In this document: piece after piece, positions 8,584 through 16,806 of the stretch
Numbering within the stretch: position 1 is the first letter of the stretch
How the letters are laid out: each line of letters opens with the position of its first letter
Source of the DNA: Streptomyces hygroscopicus
GTDB lineage: Bacteria; Actinomycetota; Actinomycetes; Streptomycetales; Streptomycetaceae
Direction of reading: 5' to 3'
DNA: 64,000 bases
NCBI GenBank assembly: GCA_002021875.1
Contig: CP018627.1
Span: forward strand, 434,001 to 498,000
Position numbers and translations under genes: made by a program
Notes under the pieces: model-generated
The model's input: only the letters and a program-made list of their open reading frames with translations
What the model was told of the DNA's origin: nothing
The model's database searches: none

Positions 8584-9417
8584 ATGCCGAAGCCGGTCAT
8601 TACCCCCGCGAGCCACCGCGAGGTGCCGCGTGCCGCCGCAAAGGGCCCTGTGGACAAGGCCCTCGAGGTGCTGGACGCACTGGTCCAGCCCGATGCCCCG
8701 CATCGCCTGGCCGACCTCGCCGCCCGCACGGGGCTGCCGAAGCCGACCGTCCACCGTCTGCTGCAGACCTTCGCCGACGCCGGATACGCGGTCCCGGGCC
8801 CCGGCGGCAACTACCAGGCCGGACCGCGTCTGCTCGGGCTCGCCGCCACGACGATGGCGTCCAGCCGCGAGCTGCGGCTGGCCCGCCCGGTCCTGGACGA
8901 CCTGCGGCAGCGCACCGGCCACCTGGCCCACTTCTCGGTACGGGACGGGGCCGTGGCGGTGCATGTGACGCACTCGGAGCCGTCGTCCGCGTACCACATG
9001 GCGCCGGCCGCGGGCGGCGAGGTCCCGCTGTACTGCTCGGCGGTGGGATGGGCGATGCTGTCGGCCCTTCCGTCGCAGACGGCGGCGGAGCTGCTGGGCA
9101 GCGCGCCCCTCCCGGCCCGTACGCCGCGGACGGCGACGGATCCGGAGGCCGTGCTCGCGGCTCTGCCCGCCGTACGCGAACAGGGTTACGCGGTCGACGA
9201 CGAGTACGCGGAGCAGGACGTCCGCGCCATCGCGGCCCCGGTGCTGGGACCAGGCGGCCAGGTCGCCGGCGCGGTCGGCATCGTCGGGCTGACGTTCACG
9301 CTGGACGAGGGGAGCGTGGCGATGCTGGGGCCGATGGTGCGCGCCGCCGCCGGGGCGGTGTCGGCGGCGCTGCGCGGCGGCGCGGGGACGCTGGGGATCG
9401 TGCGGGGGCAGGAGTGA
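8584..9417 (+). CDS. IclR-family transcriptional regulator
   Basis: A 277-aa IclR regulator. Residues about 20-75 form the winged helix (VDKALEVLDALV, LADLAARTGLPKPTVHRLLQTF) and the rest is the ligand-binding effector domain (ELRLARPVLDDLR, then YAVDDEYAEQDVRAIAAPV). The position between the catabolic genes and a hydrolase, with an inverted repeat just upstream, suggests that it senses a metabolite of the local pathway. The stop overlaps the next GTG start (GTGA), so the two genes are translationally coupled. Confidence 0.9.
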   Translation: MPKPVITPASHREVPRAAAKGPVDKALEVLDALVQPDAPHRLADLAARTGLPKPTVHRLLQTFADAGYAVPGPGGNYQAGPRLLGLAATTMASSRELRLARPVLDDLRQRTGHLAHFSVRDGAVAVHVTHSEPSSAYHMAPAAGGEVPLYCSAVGWAMLSALPSQTAAELLGSAPLPARTPRTATDPEAVLAALPAVREQGYAVDDEYAEQDVRAIAAPVLGPGGQVAGAVGIVGLTFTLDEGSVAMLGPMVRAAAGAVSAALRGGAGTLGIVRGQE

Positions 9418-10553
9418 GCGGGGCCGCGGGCGGTCGGACCATCCCGGGCGCGGACCGGACGGGAACAGCCGGACCGCGCCCGGCAGACGAACCGCCGCTG
9501 CTCGAAGGGCTCCTGGCGGCAGGCCGCCGGACCGGGATCTACTCCGCGGCCGCCTGGTCGGTCGGCACCGCGGCCGGGCGGACGGTGCACGGGCATCTGG
9601 GCACCCGCAGTTGGGGCGGGGCGGAGCTGAACGGCACCGAGCTGTGGGATCTGGCCTCGGTGACGAAGCCGATCGTGGGCCTGGCCGCACTGCGGCTGGC
9701 GGAGGCGGGAGCGCTGCGCCTCGACGAGGCGGTCGGCGCGTACCTGCCGGAGTACCGCCGCGTGCCCGGCAAGGCGGACATCACCCTCGCGCAGTTGCTC
9801 GCCCACACCTCCGGACTGCCCGGCGGTACCCCCCTGTGGCGCGCGCACTCCGACCGGGACGGGCTGCTGGCCGCCCTCCGCGAGCTGCCGCTGCGCGGGG
9901 CGCCGGGCACGGTGGTGGAGTACTCCTCCGCGGGCTTCATCCTGCTCGGCCTGATCCTCGAACGGGCCACCGCCACCGGCCTGGACGAGCTGGTCGCACA
10001 GCAGGTGTGCGCGCCGCTCGGCATGCGCGAGACGGTGTTCGCGCCCGGCCAGGCGGCCCGCGAGCGCGCGGTCTCCACGGAGCTGTGCACCTGGCGCGGC
10101 CGCCTGGTGACCGGCCAGGTGCACGACGAGAACGCGGTGGTGCTCGGCGGAGTCTGTGGCCACGCCGGCCTGTTCGCGTCGCTGTCCGACGTGGACCGGC
10201 TGGGCCGGGCGCTCGCGGCGGGCGGCGAGGGTCTGCTGAGCGCGCCCGGCTTCGCCCGGATGACCGCCTGCCATACGGAGGGTCTCCCGCTGCGCCGCTG
10301 CCTCGGCTGGCAGGGGCAGGACGCGGTGGGCTCGCCGGTCGGTACGGCGCTGGGTCCGTCCTCGTACGGCCACACGGGCTTTACGGGGACGAGCCTGTGG
10401 GTGGAGCCGGGGGCGGACGGAGCGGGAGGCCGCTACTACGTCCTGCTCACCAACCGCGTCCACCCCAGCCGCGAGCCCCGCCGCTTCCCGGCGGTCCGCC
10501 GCGCCTTCCACCACCACGCGGCAGCGCTCGCCCGCACAGCGGACGTGCTCTGA
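9414..10553 (+). CDS. Beta-lactamase-fold serine hydrolase
   Basis: A 379-aa class C beta-lactamase/D-aminopeptidase-like (PF00144) protein. The SxxK nucleophile motif is SVTK in the segment WDLASVTKPIVGLAAL, the second-motif tyrosine is YSSAG, and the third motif region is HTGFTG. No signal peptide is visible, so it is probably cytoplasmic. The family includes esterases, D-stereospecific amidases and lactamases. It starts with GTG overlapping the IclR stop and is likely co-controlled with it. Substrate unknown; a hydrolytic step on an ester, amide or lactone is the reasonable guess. Confidence 0.82.
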   Translation: MSGAAGGRTIPGADRTGTAGPRPADEPPLLEGLLAAGRRTGIYSAAAWSVGTAAGRTVHGHLGTRSWGGAELNGTELWDLASVTKPIVGLAALRLAEAGALRLDEAVGAYLPEYRRVPGKADITLAQLLAHTSGLPGGTPLWRAHSDRDGLLAALRELPLRGAPGTVVEYSSAGFILLGLILERATATGLDELVAQQVCAPLGMRETVFAPGQAARERAVSTELCTWRGRLVTGQVHDENAVVLGGVCGHAGLFASLSDVDRLGRALAAGGEGLLSAPGFARMTACHTEGLPLRRCLGWQGQDAVGSPVGTALGPSSYGHTGFTGTSLWVEPGADGAGGRYYVLLTNRVHPSREPRRFPAVRRAFHHHAAALARTADVL

Positions 10554-10586
10554 CTCAGGCTCAGGTTTGTTGGATTTTGATAGGTG

Positions 10587-10632
10587 ACAAGGGTGCCATG
10601 TTCCCTTGTGGTTCGTTGTGTTGACACGTGTC
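10587..10632. promoter_or_regulatory. Upstream region of GH67 gene with two palindromes
   Basis: Two dyads lie in the 155-base gap before the alpha-glucuronidase gene. ACAAGGG (10587-10593) pairs with CCCTTGT (10603-10609), and GACACGTGTC (10623-10632) is a perfect 10-base palindrome that overlaps a TTGACA -35-like box at 10621. They are plausible operator and promoter elements; no -10 box could be fixed with confidence. Confidence 0.4.
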
Positions 10633-10708
10633 GTGATGAGTGTGACGGTTGCGGAGCTTGGTCCTGGCCTGGATGTGCACTGTTCGTTCTTCAACGGAAG
10701 TGAGACGC

Positions 10709-13636
10709 ATGAGCTCAGGAATACGGCGCCGCAGCCTTCTGTCCGCGGCCGCTCTGGGAAGCACAGCCGGTTCGCTCGGTCTCTCCGTCCCGGCGTCGGC
10801 ACAGCCGGTCCTCGGCGCCGGACCGTCCGCGGCCACGTTGCCCGCCGAGGACGGGTACGACCTGTGGCTGCGCTACCGGCGGGTGGAGGATCCCGGTCAA
10901 CTGGGGCGGTACCGGGCCGCGTTGGGGACCCTGGTCTGGCAGGGAGGCGGCCCGCTCCAGCGGTCGGCGGTGGAGGAGTTGGTCCGCGGGCTCACCGGGC
11001 TGCTCGGTACCCGGGTGGCGCCTCGCACCAGCGCCCCCTTACACGCGGCACTTGTGGTGGGCACCCCGACGAGTTCCACCCTGATCCGAGAGCTCGTGCC
11101 CGCGGCCGACCTGGCCGAGCTCGGCGACGAGGGCTACGTCGTCCGCCGGGTCACCCGGCGCGGCAGGGACTTCACCGTGGTGGCGGCCCACGCCGACCGC
11201 GGTGTGCTCTACGGTGCGTTCCACCTGCTGCGGCTCGTACAGACCCGACGGCCGCTGGAGCACGTCGATCTCACGGAGCGCCCGGCCGCCCCGCTGCGCA
11301 TGGCCGACCACTGGGACAACGACGACGGTTCGATCGAGCGCGGCTATGCGGGCCGGTCCTTCTTCGACTGGGAGAAGCTGCCGCGACTCGACACCCAGTA
11401 CACGGACTACGCACGGGTCCTGGCCTCGCTCGGCATCAACGGCGCCGTGATCAACAATGTCAACACGCCGGCGGACTACCTCGCCGAGCCGTTCCTGACC
11501 AAACTGGCCGCGCTGGCCGGGGTGCTGCGCCGCTACGGCGTGGCGCTGTACGTCACGGCGAACTTCGCCGCCCCCATCGACCTGGGCGGACTGAACACCG
11601 CCGACCCCTTCGACCCCGGGGTGCGCGGCTGGTGGACGAAGAAGGCCGAGGAGATCTACGGCAAGATCGAGGACTTCGGCGGCTTCCTGGTGAAGGCCAA
11701 CTCCGAGGGCCGTCCCGGGCCATTGGACTACGGACGCACCCACGCCGACGGGGCCAACCTGCTGGCGGGCGCGCTGAGACCGTACGGCGGGATCGTGATG
11801 TGGCGGGCGTTCGTGCACGACACTGACGAGAAGTGGGACCGGCAGGCTTACCTCGACTTCACGCCGCTGGACGGGAAGTTCGCGGACAACGCCGTGGCGC
11901 AGATCAAGAACGGGCCGATCGACTTCCAGGTGCGCGAGCCCGCCCACCCGCTCTTCGGCTCACTGCCACATACCAACTCGATGATCGAACTCCAGGTGAC
12001 GCAGGAGTACACGGGCCACGCCACCCATCTGTGCTATCTGGTTCCGCAGTGGAGGGAAGTCCTGGACTTCGACACACTCAAGGCCGGCGAGGGCAGCACC
12101 GTGGCCCGTGTCGTGACCGGCCGGGTGCACTCCTACACGCACTGCGGATTCGCCGGCGTGATGAACTTCGGCGATGCCAGGAACTGGACCGGCTCACACC
12201 TGGCCGCCGCCAACACCCACGGCTACGGACGGCTGGCCTGGAACCCGGACCTGTCCGCGCAGGACCTGGCCGCCGAGTGGACCCGAATGACCTTCGGCAA
12301 CGACCCGCACGTCATCGAGACGGTCTCCGCACTGCTGCTGGACTCCTGGCGCACCTACGAGGACTACACCTCGCCGCTGGGCACGGGATATCTCACCCAT
12401 CCGCCGGACGCCTCGGTGACCGGGCACTTCGACCCCAGCCCGACGACGACCACCCAGTTCCACAAGTCGGACCGCACGGGCATCGGCTACGACCGCACCG
12501 CCGCCACCGGCAACGGCTACACCGAGCTGTACGCGCCGGCCACACGGGACACCTACGAGTCGCTGGAGAACTGCCCCGAGGAACTGCTCCTCTTCCTCCA
12601 CCATGTCCCGTACACCCACCGGCTGGAGCGCGGCACGACCGTGATCCAGCACATCTACGACACGCACTTCTCCGGCGCGGCACGGGTGGCGGACATGCGC
12701 ACGGACTGGGAGGGGCTGCGCCGCCGCGTCGACCACCGCCGGTTCGGCGATGTGCACCGCCTGTTCGGGGAGCAGATCACCGAGGCCGCCAAGTGGCGGG
12801 ACACCCTGGTCGCCTACTGGTTCGACCTGAGCCGGATCCGGGATGAGCGCCGCGCCTGGCTCCAGGCGATCGTCGCCCCCGCCGACACGGTGCTGCTGGG
12901 CGGGGAGCGCAACGAGCTTCCGGTGCAGGTCCTCAACGCGACGGGCGCCGGGCTGCGCACGGTGACCAAGCTGGACGTACCCGAGGGCTGGCGGTCCGAG
13001 GAGGCGACCGCCTACGTGGCCTCGCGGGAGGGCGAGACGGTGAAGATGCCCGTCGTGCCGCCGCCGACGCCCGCGCTCGCCACCCTGCACGCGCGACCGA
13101 GGTCGGGTGCGGTGCCGGTGCTCGACTCCTCGCTGCGCAGTCTGGCCAAGGCCGTCGTCGTCCCACCCGCCGCGCGATGCGTACACGCGCTGGACGCCGG
13201 GCCCGACTCGGCGCCGCTGCTGAAGGACTACACCCGGCTCTCACCGTCGAGCGGCTGGCACGAGGGCGCCGGCTTCGGCTGGGTCGGCAACACGCCCGAC
13301 GCCACGGACACCGGACTCTTCGATGTCGTCCGCCGCGACTACGTACGCGACAGCGCCCCGACCGTGCTGCGGCTGAAGCTGCCCGCCGGACGCTGCACCG
13401 CCCATCTGCTCACCGGCGACCCCAACACCCTCAACAGGTCGCTGACCGTCCGCGTGGACGGGATCGAGAAGGCCCGGAGCGAGCAGCTCGACGGCCGGGA
13501 GTTCACCTGGCTCCGGATCCCGCTGGACGGCGGATCCTCCGGACGAGAGGTGGACCTGGAGCTGTCCGCGAAGGAGGACGAGACCTGGCATCTCAGCGCC
13601 TGCGTGGTAGTGGCGGACGGGCAGGAGCGGGCCTAG
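10709..13636 (+). CDS. Secreted alpha-glucuronidase (GH67)
   Basis: A 975-aa protein of glycoside hydrolase family 67, which releases 4-O-methyl-glucuronic acid from xylo-oligosaccharides. The N-terminus has a twin-arginine-type signal (RRRSLLSAAALGSTAG, then PASAQP), so it is likely exported. The body begins with EDGYDLWLRYRRV, typical of GH67, and contains ADHWDNDDGSIERGYAG, NGAVINNVN and the catalytic-barrel segments GFLVKANSEGRPGP and GPIDFQVREP. It is longer than the usual 650-720 aa owing to a C-terminal extension of about 200 residues that may be an accessory beta-domain. The ATG at 10709 follows a GGAAGTGAG stretch. It stands alone and ends in a hairpin terminator. Confidence 0.88.
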   Translation: MSSGIRRRSLLSAAALGSTAGSLGLSVPASAQPVLGAGPSAATLPAEDGYDLWLRYRRVEDPGQLGRYRAALGTLVWQGGGPLQRSAVEELVRGLTGLLGTRVAPRTSAPLHAALVVGTPTSSTLIRELVPAADLAELGDEGYVVRRVTRRGRDFTVVAAHADRGVLYGAFHLLRLVQTRRPLEHVDLTERPAAPLRMADHWDNDDGSIERGYAGRSFFDWEKLPRLDTQYTDYARVLASLGINGAVINNVNTPADYLAEPFLTKLAALAGVLRRYGVALYVTANFAAPIDLGGLNTADPFDPGVRGWWTKKAEEIYGKIEDFGGFLVKANSEGRPGPLDYGRTHADGANLLAGALRPYGGIVMWRAFVHDTDEKWDRQAYLDFTPLDGKFADNAVAQIKNGPIDFQVREPAHPLFGSLPHTNSMIELQVTQEYTGHATHLCYLVPQWREVLDFDTLKAGEGSTVARVVTGRVHSYTHCGFAGVMNFGDARNWTGSHLAAANTHGYGRLAWNPDLSAQDLAAEWTRMTFGNDPHVIETVSALLLDSWRTYEDYTSPLGTGYLTHPPDASVTGHFDPSPTTTTQFHKSDRTGIGYDRTAATGNGYTELYAPATRDTYESLENCPEELLLFLHHVPYTHRLERGTTVIQHIYDTHFSGAARVADMRTDWEGLRRRVDHRRFGDVHRLFGEQITEAAKWRDTLVAYWFDLSRIRDERRAWLQAIVAPADTVLLGGERNELPVQVLNATGAGLRTVTKLDVPEGWRSEEATAYVASREGETVKMPVVPPPTPALATLHARPRSGAVPVLDSSLRSLAKAVVVPPAARCVHALDAGPDSAPLLKDYTRLSPSSGWHEGAGFGWVGNTPDATDTGLFDVVRRDYVRDSAPTVLRLKLPAGRCTAHLLTGDPNTLNRSLTVRVDGIEKARSEQLDGREFTWLRIPLDGGSSGREVDLELSAKEDETWHLSACVVVADGQERA

Positions 13637-13651
13637 CGTCGCTGCCCACCA

Positions 13652-13677
13652 GGGCCCGTCGGCCTGCTGACGGGCCC
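13652..13677. terminator. Hairpin terminator between GH67 gene and biosynthetic cluster
   Basis: GGGCCCGTC (13652-13660) pairs perfectly with GACGGGCCC (13669-13677) around an eight-base loop, followed by CTTT. It lies between two convergent genes, so it may stop transcription from both sides. Confidence 0.75.
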
Positions 13678-13727
13678 CTTTGACGAGGGTGGGTGGGCCC
13701 CTCGGGCCGACCGGCGGCCAGGCCGTC

Positions 13728-14300
13728 CTAGCCCGCGGTGGTGGCCACCTTCTTCGCGATGGCCCGCAGCAGGTCATGGCGGATCATGCCGCTGCCCGCC
13801 CGCATGAACCCCCAGTACAGGGCGAAGGCGCGGCGGGTGGCGGGGTCGGTGTTCAGGACCCGGGTCTCGGTGGACAGCAGGGTGCCGTCGCCCTCGGAGG
13901 TGAGGCGGAAGTTCATCACCACCTTGGACCAGCCCGCCTCGTCGAAGTGTGCGAACGCCTCCGGATCGCCGCGTTGGACGTCCGGGCGCGTGGGGCGCAG
14001 CGCGGTGTAGCGGGCGATGTCGCCGAGCACCACCTCATGGGGCGGGTCGGCGGCCATCTCCCGGGGTGCCATCGACTCCAGGACCCGCAGGTCCATGCCC
14101 TGGTGGGCGCCGGTGTCGACACCGCCCACCCAGGTTTTGGGGCCGCCGCGCACCCGCATCAGGCCGAGGGTGACGGCGAGTTCGCCGACCCGCAGGTCCA
14201 TGAGTTCCTGCCAGACCCGCTCCGGCGGGGCGTCGATCCGGCGGTTGTGGTGTTCACGCTTGTCGAAGGTCGGCAGCAGTCGTTCCAGCGTCCAGTGCAT
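13728..14300 (-). CDS. SRPBCC-fold protein, function unknown
   Basis: A 190-aa protein that looks like the START/SRPBCC superfamily (N-terminal DAPPERVWQELMDLRV, C-terminal amphipathic helix around GSGMIRHDLLRAIAKK). Members bind hydrophobic ligands in a deep cavity and include polyketide aromatases/cyclases but also many uncharacterised proteins. It is the last gene of the leftward cluster and overlaps the glutamate mutase large-subunit gene by 47 bases, which implies co-transcription. It could act on the acyl chain (cyclisation or handling), or it could be unrelated. The ATG at 14300 is the first in frame with a sensible N-terminus. Confidence 0.6.
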   Translation of the reverse strand: MHWTLERLLPTFDKREHHNRRIDAPPERVWQELMDLRVGELAVTLGLMRVRGGPKTWVGGVDTGAHQGMDLRVLESMAPREMAADPPHEVVLGDIARYTALRPTRPDVQRGDPEAFAHFDEAGWSKVVMNFRLTSEGDGTLLSTETRVLNTDPATRRAFALYWGFMRAGSGMIRHDLLRAIAKKVATTAG

Positions 14301-15585
14301 CGCTTGTCCTCGTGTCCTGGCTCCGCAGGGCCAGCAGATCGTGTGTGCGTTCCACGTACGACAGCGCCGACAGCAACTCCGAGCTGCCGACGGTGTGTTC
14401 GCGTGTCCCGCCGGTGATGCCCCGGATGGGCATCGAGCCGACGGATGCCCAGCGCAGCCGCCCCGCCTCGTCGATATAGCCACGGGAGCGTCCGTGGTTG
14501 TCGGAGTGCAGACAGTACGGCACATCGAGATAGCCCTTGGCGAAGGCGCGCACCAGGGCCTGTCCGACGTCCGGGTGGAGGTCGAGCACGGCCTCGATGA
14601 GCTGCCGGGCCTCGGCGGCGATACCGGTGTCCGGGGCCCGGGCGGGGTCCGGGGGTCTCCTGGTGGCTTCGGCCGCCGCGGCGGCGCCCGCCAACTCCAG
14701 CGCCTCGACGTTCTCCTCGATGGTGGGGATGCGGTACGACTCGGCCGGTGTCTTGACGATGAGCCGGGTGGCGCCCGTGCGGACGGCGAGTTCGGCGGCC
14801 GCGCGCAGCACGAGGAGGGCACCGCCGTGGGTACGCGGGTACTTGCCCATGTAGGTGTACACCACGATGTGCCAGTCGGTGTCGTCCGGCAGGAACGCGG
14901 TGGCCAGCGACCGCAGCGCGGCCACCGCCTCCTCGTCCTGCCGGGCATCGGTCTGCTGGGCATAGCTGAGCGAGATGCTCCGCAGCCCGTGCCGGTGGAA
15001 GAAGAGCCCTTCGAGCACGGTGATGGCGATGAGCAGTCCGGGCGGGCACAGCTGGCCCATCATGCACCCGCCGAAGCTCTCCAGATGGGGCTCGACGCCC
15101 CGGTCCCGCAGCTCCGCGAATTGCTCGCAGGAGCGTGCCCAGCTCGCGGTGGCCTCCCGCAGCGGGACCCGGCTGTAGGGCAGGCAGTACGAGACGGGCC
15201 CGCCCTCGGTGGCGTCCAGCCCGGCTGTGACGAGCGCGGCGATGATGTCGTCCGGCAGCGCCGAGCCGTGTCTGACCTGGACGGGGAAGCCGGGGCCCTG
15301 GATGCCGTCGAGGACGGCACGGGTGGTGTCCGGGCCGTGGGTGACGAGCGGATAGCCGTTGAGCGGAAAGCCATCGGCCAGGGCGCGCTCGGCCGTGGCG
15401 TAGTCCTTCACCCGCGTATAGCTGTCCAGGGTGAGGGTGCCGACGGTGGCCGCCCGCGCCCGCCGGACGGCCTCCAGCCCCGCACGCATCCATCGTGGGT
15501 CGCTGAAGCCCATCCGGGGCTGGACCAGCAGCCCCGTGGCGGGCCGGCGGGCGGCCAGCCCGGCGAAGGAGCCGGATGTGGTCAT
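14254..15585 (-). CDS. Glutamate mutase (methylaspartate mutase) large subunit
   Basis: A 443-aa protein matching the catalytic epsilon subunit of B12-dependent glutamate mutase, which rearranges L-glutamate to (2S,3S)-3-methylaspartate. Landmarks are GLLVQPRMGFSDP, TLTLDSYTRVKDY, GFPLNGYPLVTHG, FPVQVRHGSALPDDI and VYTYMGKYPRTHGGA. It starts with an ATGA overlap with the small-subunit gene, the usual pairing for a two-component mutase. In lipopeptide clusters such mutases supply 3-methylaspartate as a building block; module 6 of the NRPS here has an Asp-type pocket. The C-terminal 16 codons overlap the SRPBCC gene. Confidence 0.88.
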   Translation of the reverse strand: MTTSGSFAGLAARRPATGLLVQPRMGFSDPRWMRAGLEAVRRARAATVGTLTLDSYTRVKDYATAERALADGFPLNGYPLVTHGPDTTRAVLDGIQGPGFPVQVRHGSALPDDIIAALVTAGLDATEGGPVSYCLPYSRVPLREATASWARSCEQFAELRDRGVEPHLESFGGCMMGQLCPPGLLIAITVLEGLFFHRHGLRSISLSYAQQTDARQDEEAVAALRSLATAFLPDDTDWHIVVYTYMGKYPRTHGGALLVLRAAAELAVRTGATRLIVKTPAESYRIPTIEENVEALELAGAAAAAEATRRPPDPARAPDTGIAAEARQLIEAVLDLHPDVGQALVRAFAKGYLDVPYCLHSDNHGRSRGYIDEAGRLRWASVGSMPIRGITGGTREHTVGSSELLSALSYVERTHDLLALRSQDTRTSDALDAGTTAADLRQA

Positions 15586-16058
15586 GAGGCGGCGACGGGG
15601 TGGCGGGGGGCGGGGTGGTCCAGGGAGGCCAGGAACCGGCCGATCTCGGCCGGTTCGGCGTCGTCCTGGAACACGGCGCTGAAGCCCGCCGAGACGAGCC
15701 GCCGCGCCATGCCGTCCGCCTCGGCGCCCCCGGTGATGCCCAGCTTTCCGCCGATCACCACCGGGGTGTCCCGGGTCCGCGGCTCGGATCGGAGCTTGCC
15801 GATCAGCCGCGCGCCGTCCACCTGCCCATGACCGTTGACCGTGCTGATCACCACCAGGTCGGGACGGATCGCGGAGCATTCCCGGACCAGCAGTTCGTCC
15901 GGCACACACGCGCCGAGGTTGATGACGCGGTGGCCCATCTCCTCCAGCAGCAGCTGAAGGAAGACGAGGTTCCAGGTGTGGGAATCCGAGGACACGCTGC
16001 TGAGCAGTACGGTGCGGCCGCGCGGGGCGACGGCCGCGTTGACGGGGTTCATGAGCAT
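15582..16058 (-). CDS. Glutamate mutase small (B12-binding) subunit
   Basis: A 158-aa cobalamin-binding protein. The base-off/His-on motif is SSDSHTWNL: the Asp and the cobalt-ligand His of DxHxxG are present, but the glycine position is Asn. Later segments GHRVINLGACVP, LVVISTVNGHGQ and VVIGGKLGITGG fit the Rossmann-like B12 domain. The start was set at ATG 16058 (a second ATG lies two codons on); a longer reading frame upstream encodes no family-like sequence. It forms the mutase with the next gene, sharing an ATGA junction. Confidence 0.86.
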   Translation of the reverse strand: MLMNPVNAAVAPRGRTVLLSSVSSDSHTWNLVFLQLLLEEMGHRVINLGACVPDELLVRECSAIRPDLVVISTVNGHGQVDGARLIGKLRSEPRTRDTPVVIGGKLGITGGAEADGMARRLVSAGFSAVFQDDAEPAEIGRFLASLDHPAPRHPVAAS

Positions 16059-16074
16059 GGGATCTCTCCTGGCC

Positions 16075-16806
16075 TCAGCCGCAGCCGCCGGCGGAGTCGG
16101 AGTCGTAGGCGCCGACCCGCTCCAGCAGTGCGGCCGGCACCTGGTCGTCGATGGCTTCGGGCATCGGCTCGGCCACGTCCACACCGGCCTTCCGCAGGGC
16201 CGGGATCAGCTCGTCGAGGAAGCCGTCGACCCGGTCCAGGCCCCAGAAGCGGTGGCGTCCGACCTTGAAGTACGGGATGCCGAACACATCGTCGTCGTAG
16301 GCGGCGGCGAGGGCGTCCACGCCTTCGGCACGCAGTGCGGGGTCGTGGGCGGCGGCCACCATCTCGTCGCCGTCCAACCCGGCCGCCTCGGCCACCCGGT
16401 GCAGCACCTCGGTGTCGCAGATGTTCTCGCCGCGCTCCCAGCGGGCGGCGGACACCGCCGCGTAGAAGTCACGCTCACGGCCGAGGTGGCGCGCCTTCAG
16501 CCAGGCCAGATGCGGCAGCTCCCACCACGGGTCGATGTCCACCGGCCAGGACATGGTGTATCCGAAGCGGGTGGAGAGCCGCTTGGTGTCCTGGAGGATG
16601 TACAGGTGCTTGGCCTTGCTCATCTGGGTGTAGTGGAAGCCGGAGTCGCGCTCCTCCAGCGCGGCCCGGGTCCTCTCGTCCGGGTCCCAGTACGGGTAGT
16701 ACTCGATGACCTCCGGGGCCTGCGGAAAGCGCTCCTCCAGCCGCTTGAGCCCCATCCAGCTGAACGGGGAGCGCAGGTTGAAGTAGAGGCGGGGCGGTCG
16801 CTTCAT
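16075..16806 (-). CDS. DsbA/HCCA-isomerase-like protein of the acyl pathway
   Basis: A 243-aa thioredoxin-fold protein of the DsbA/2-hydroxychromene-2-carboxylate isomerase (GST kappa-like) type. The N-terminal YFNLRSPFSWMG segment has Ser at the place of the CxxC active site, and the C-terminal FGIPYFKVGRHRFWGLDRVD segment matches the family cis-Pro region. Related proteins occur in clusters that make cinnamoyl lipids and polyenes by highly reducing type II PKS, where they are thought to isomerise a double bond. It overlaps the double-hotdog gene upstream by four bases. That it sets a cis double bond here is inference. Confidence 0.75.
   Translation of the reverse strand: MKRPPRLYFNLRSPFSWMGLKRLEERFPQAPEVIEYYPYWDPDERTRAALEERDSGFHYTQMSKAKHLYILQDTKRLSTRFGYTMSWPVDIDPWWELPHLAWLKARHLGRERDFYAAVSAARWERGENICDTEVLHRVAEAAGLDGDEMVAAAHDPALRAEGVDALAAAYDDDVFGIPYFKVGRHRFWGLDRVDGFLDELIPALRKAGVDVAEPMPEAIDDQVPAALLERVGAYDSDSAGGCG

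Noticed and set aside
9048..9413. Extended start of the beta-lactamase-fold gene
   Set aside because: The upstream in-frame sequence is a shadow of the IclR gene; GTG 9414 overlaps the IclR stop and gives a sensible N-terminus.
13728..14963. 411-codon minus-strand frame joining the SRPBCC gene to upstream sequence
   Set aside because: The upstream part lies in the wrong frame within the glutamate mutase gene and is low-complexity; only the part from ATG 14300 looks like a protein.
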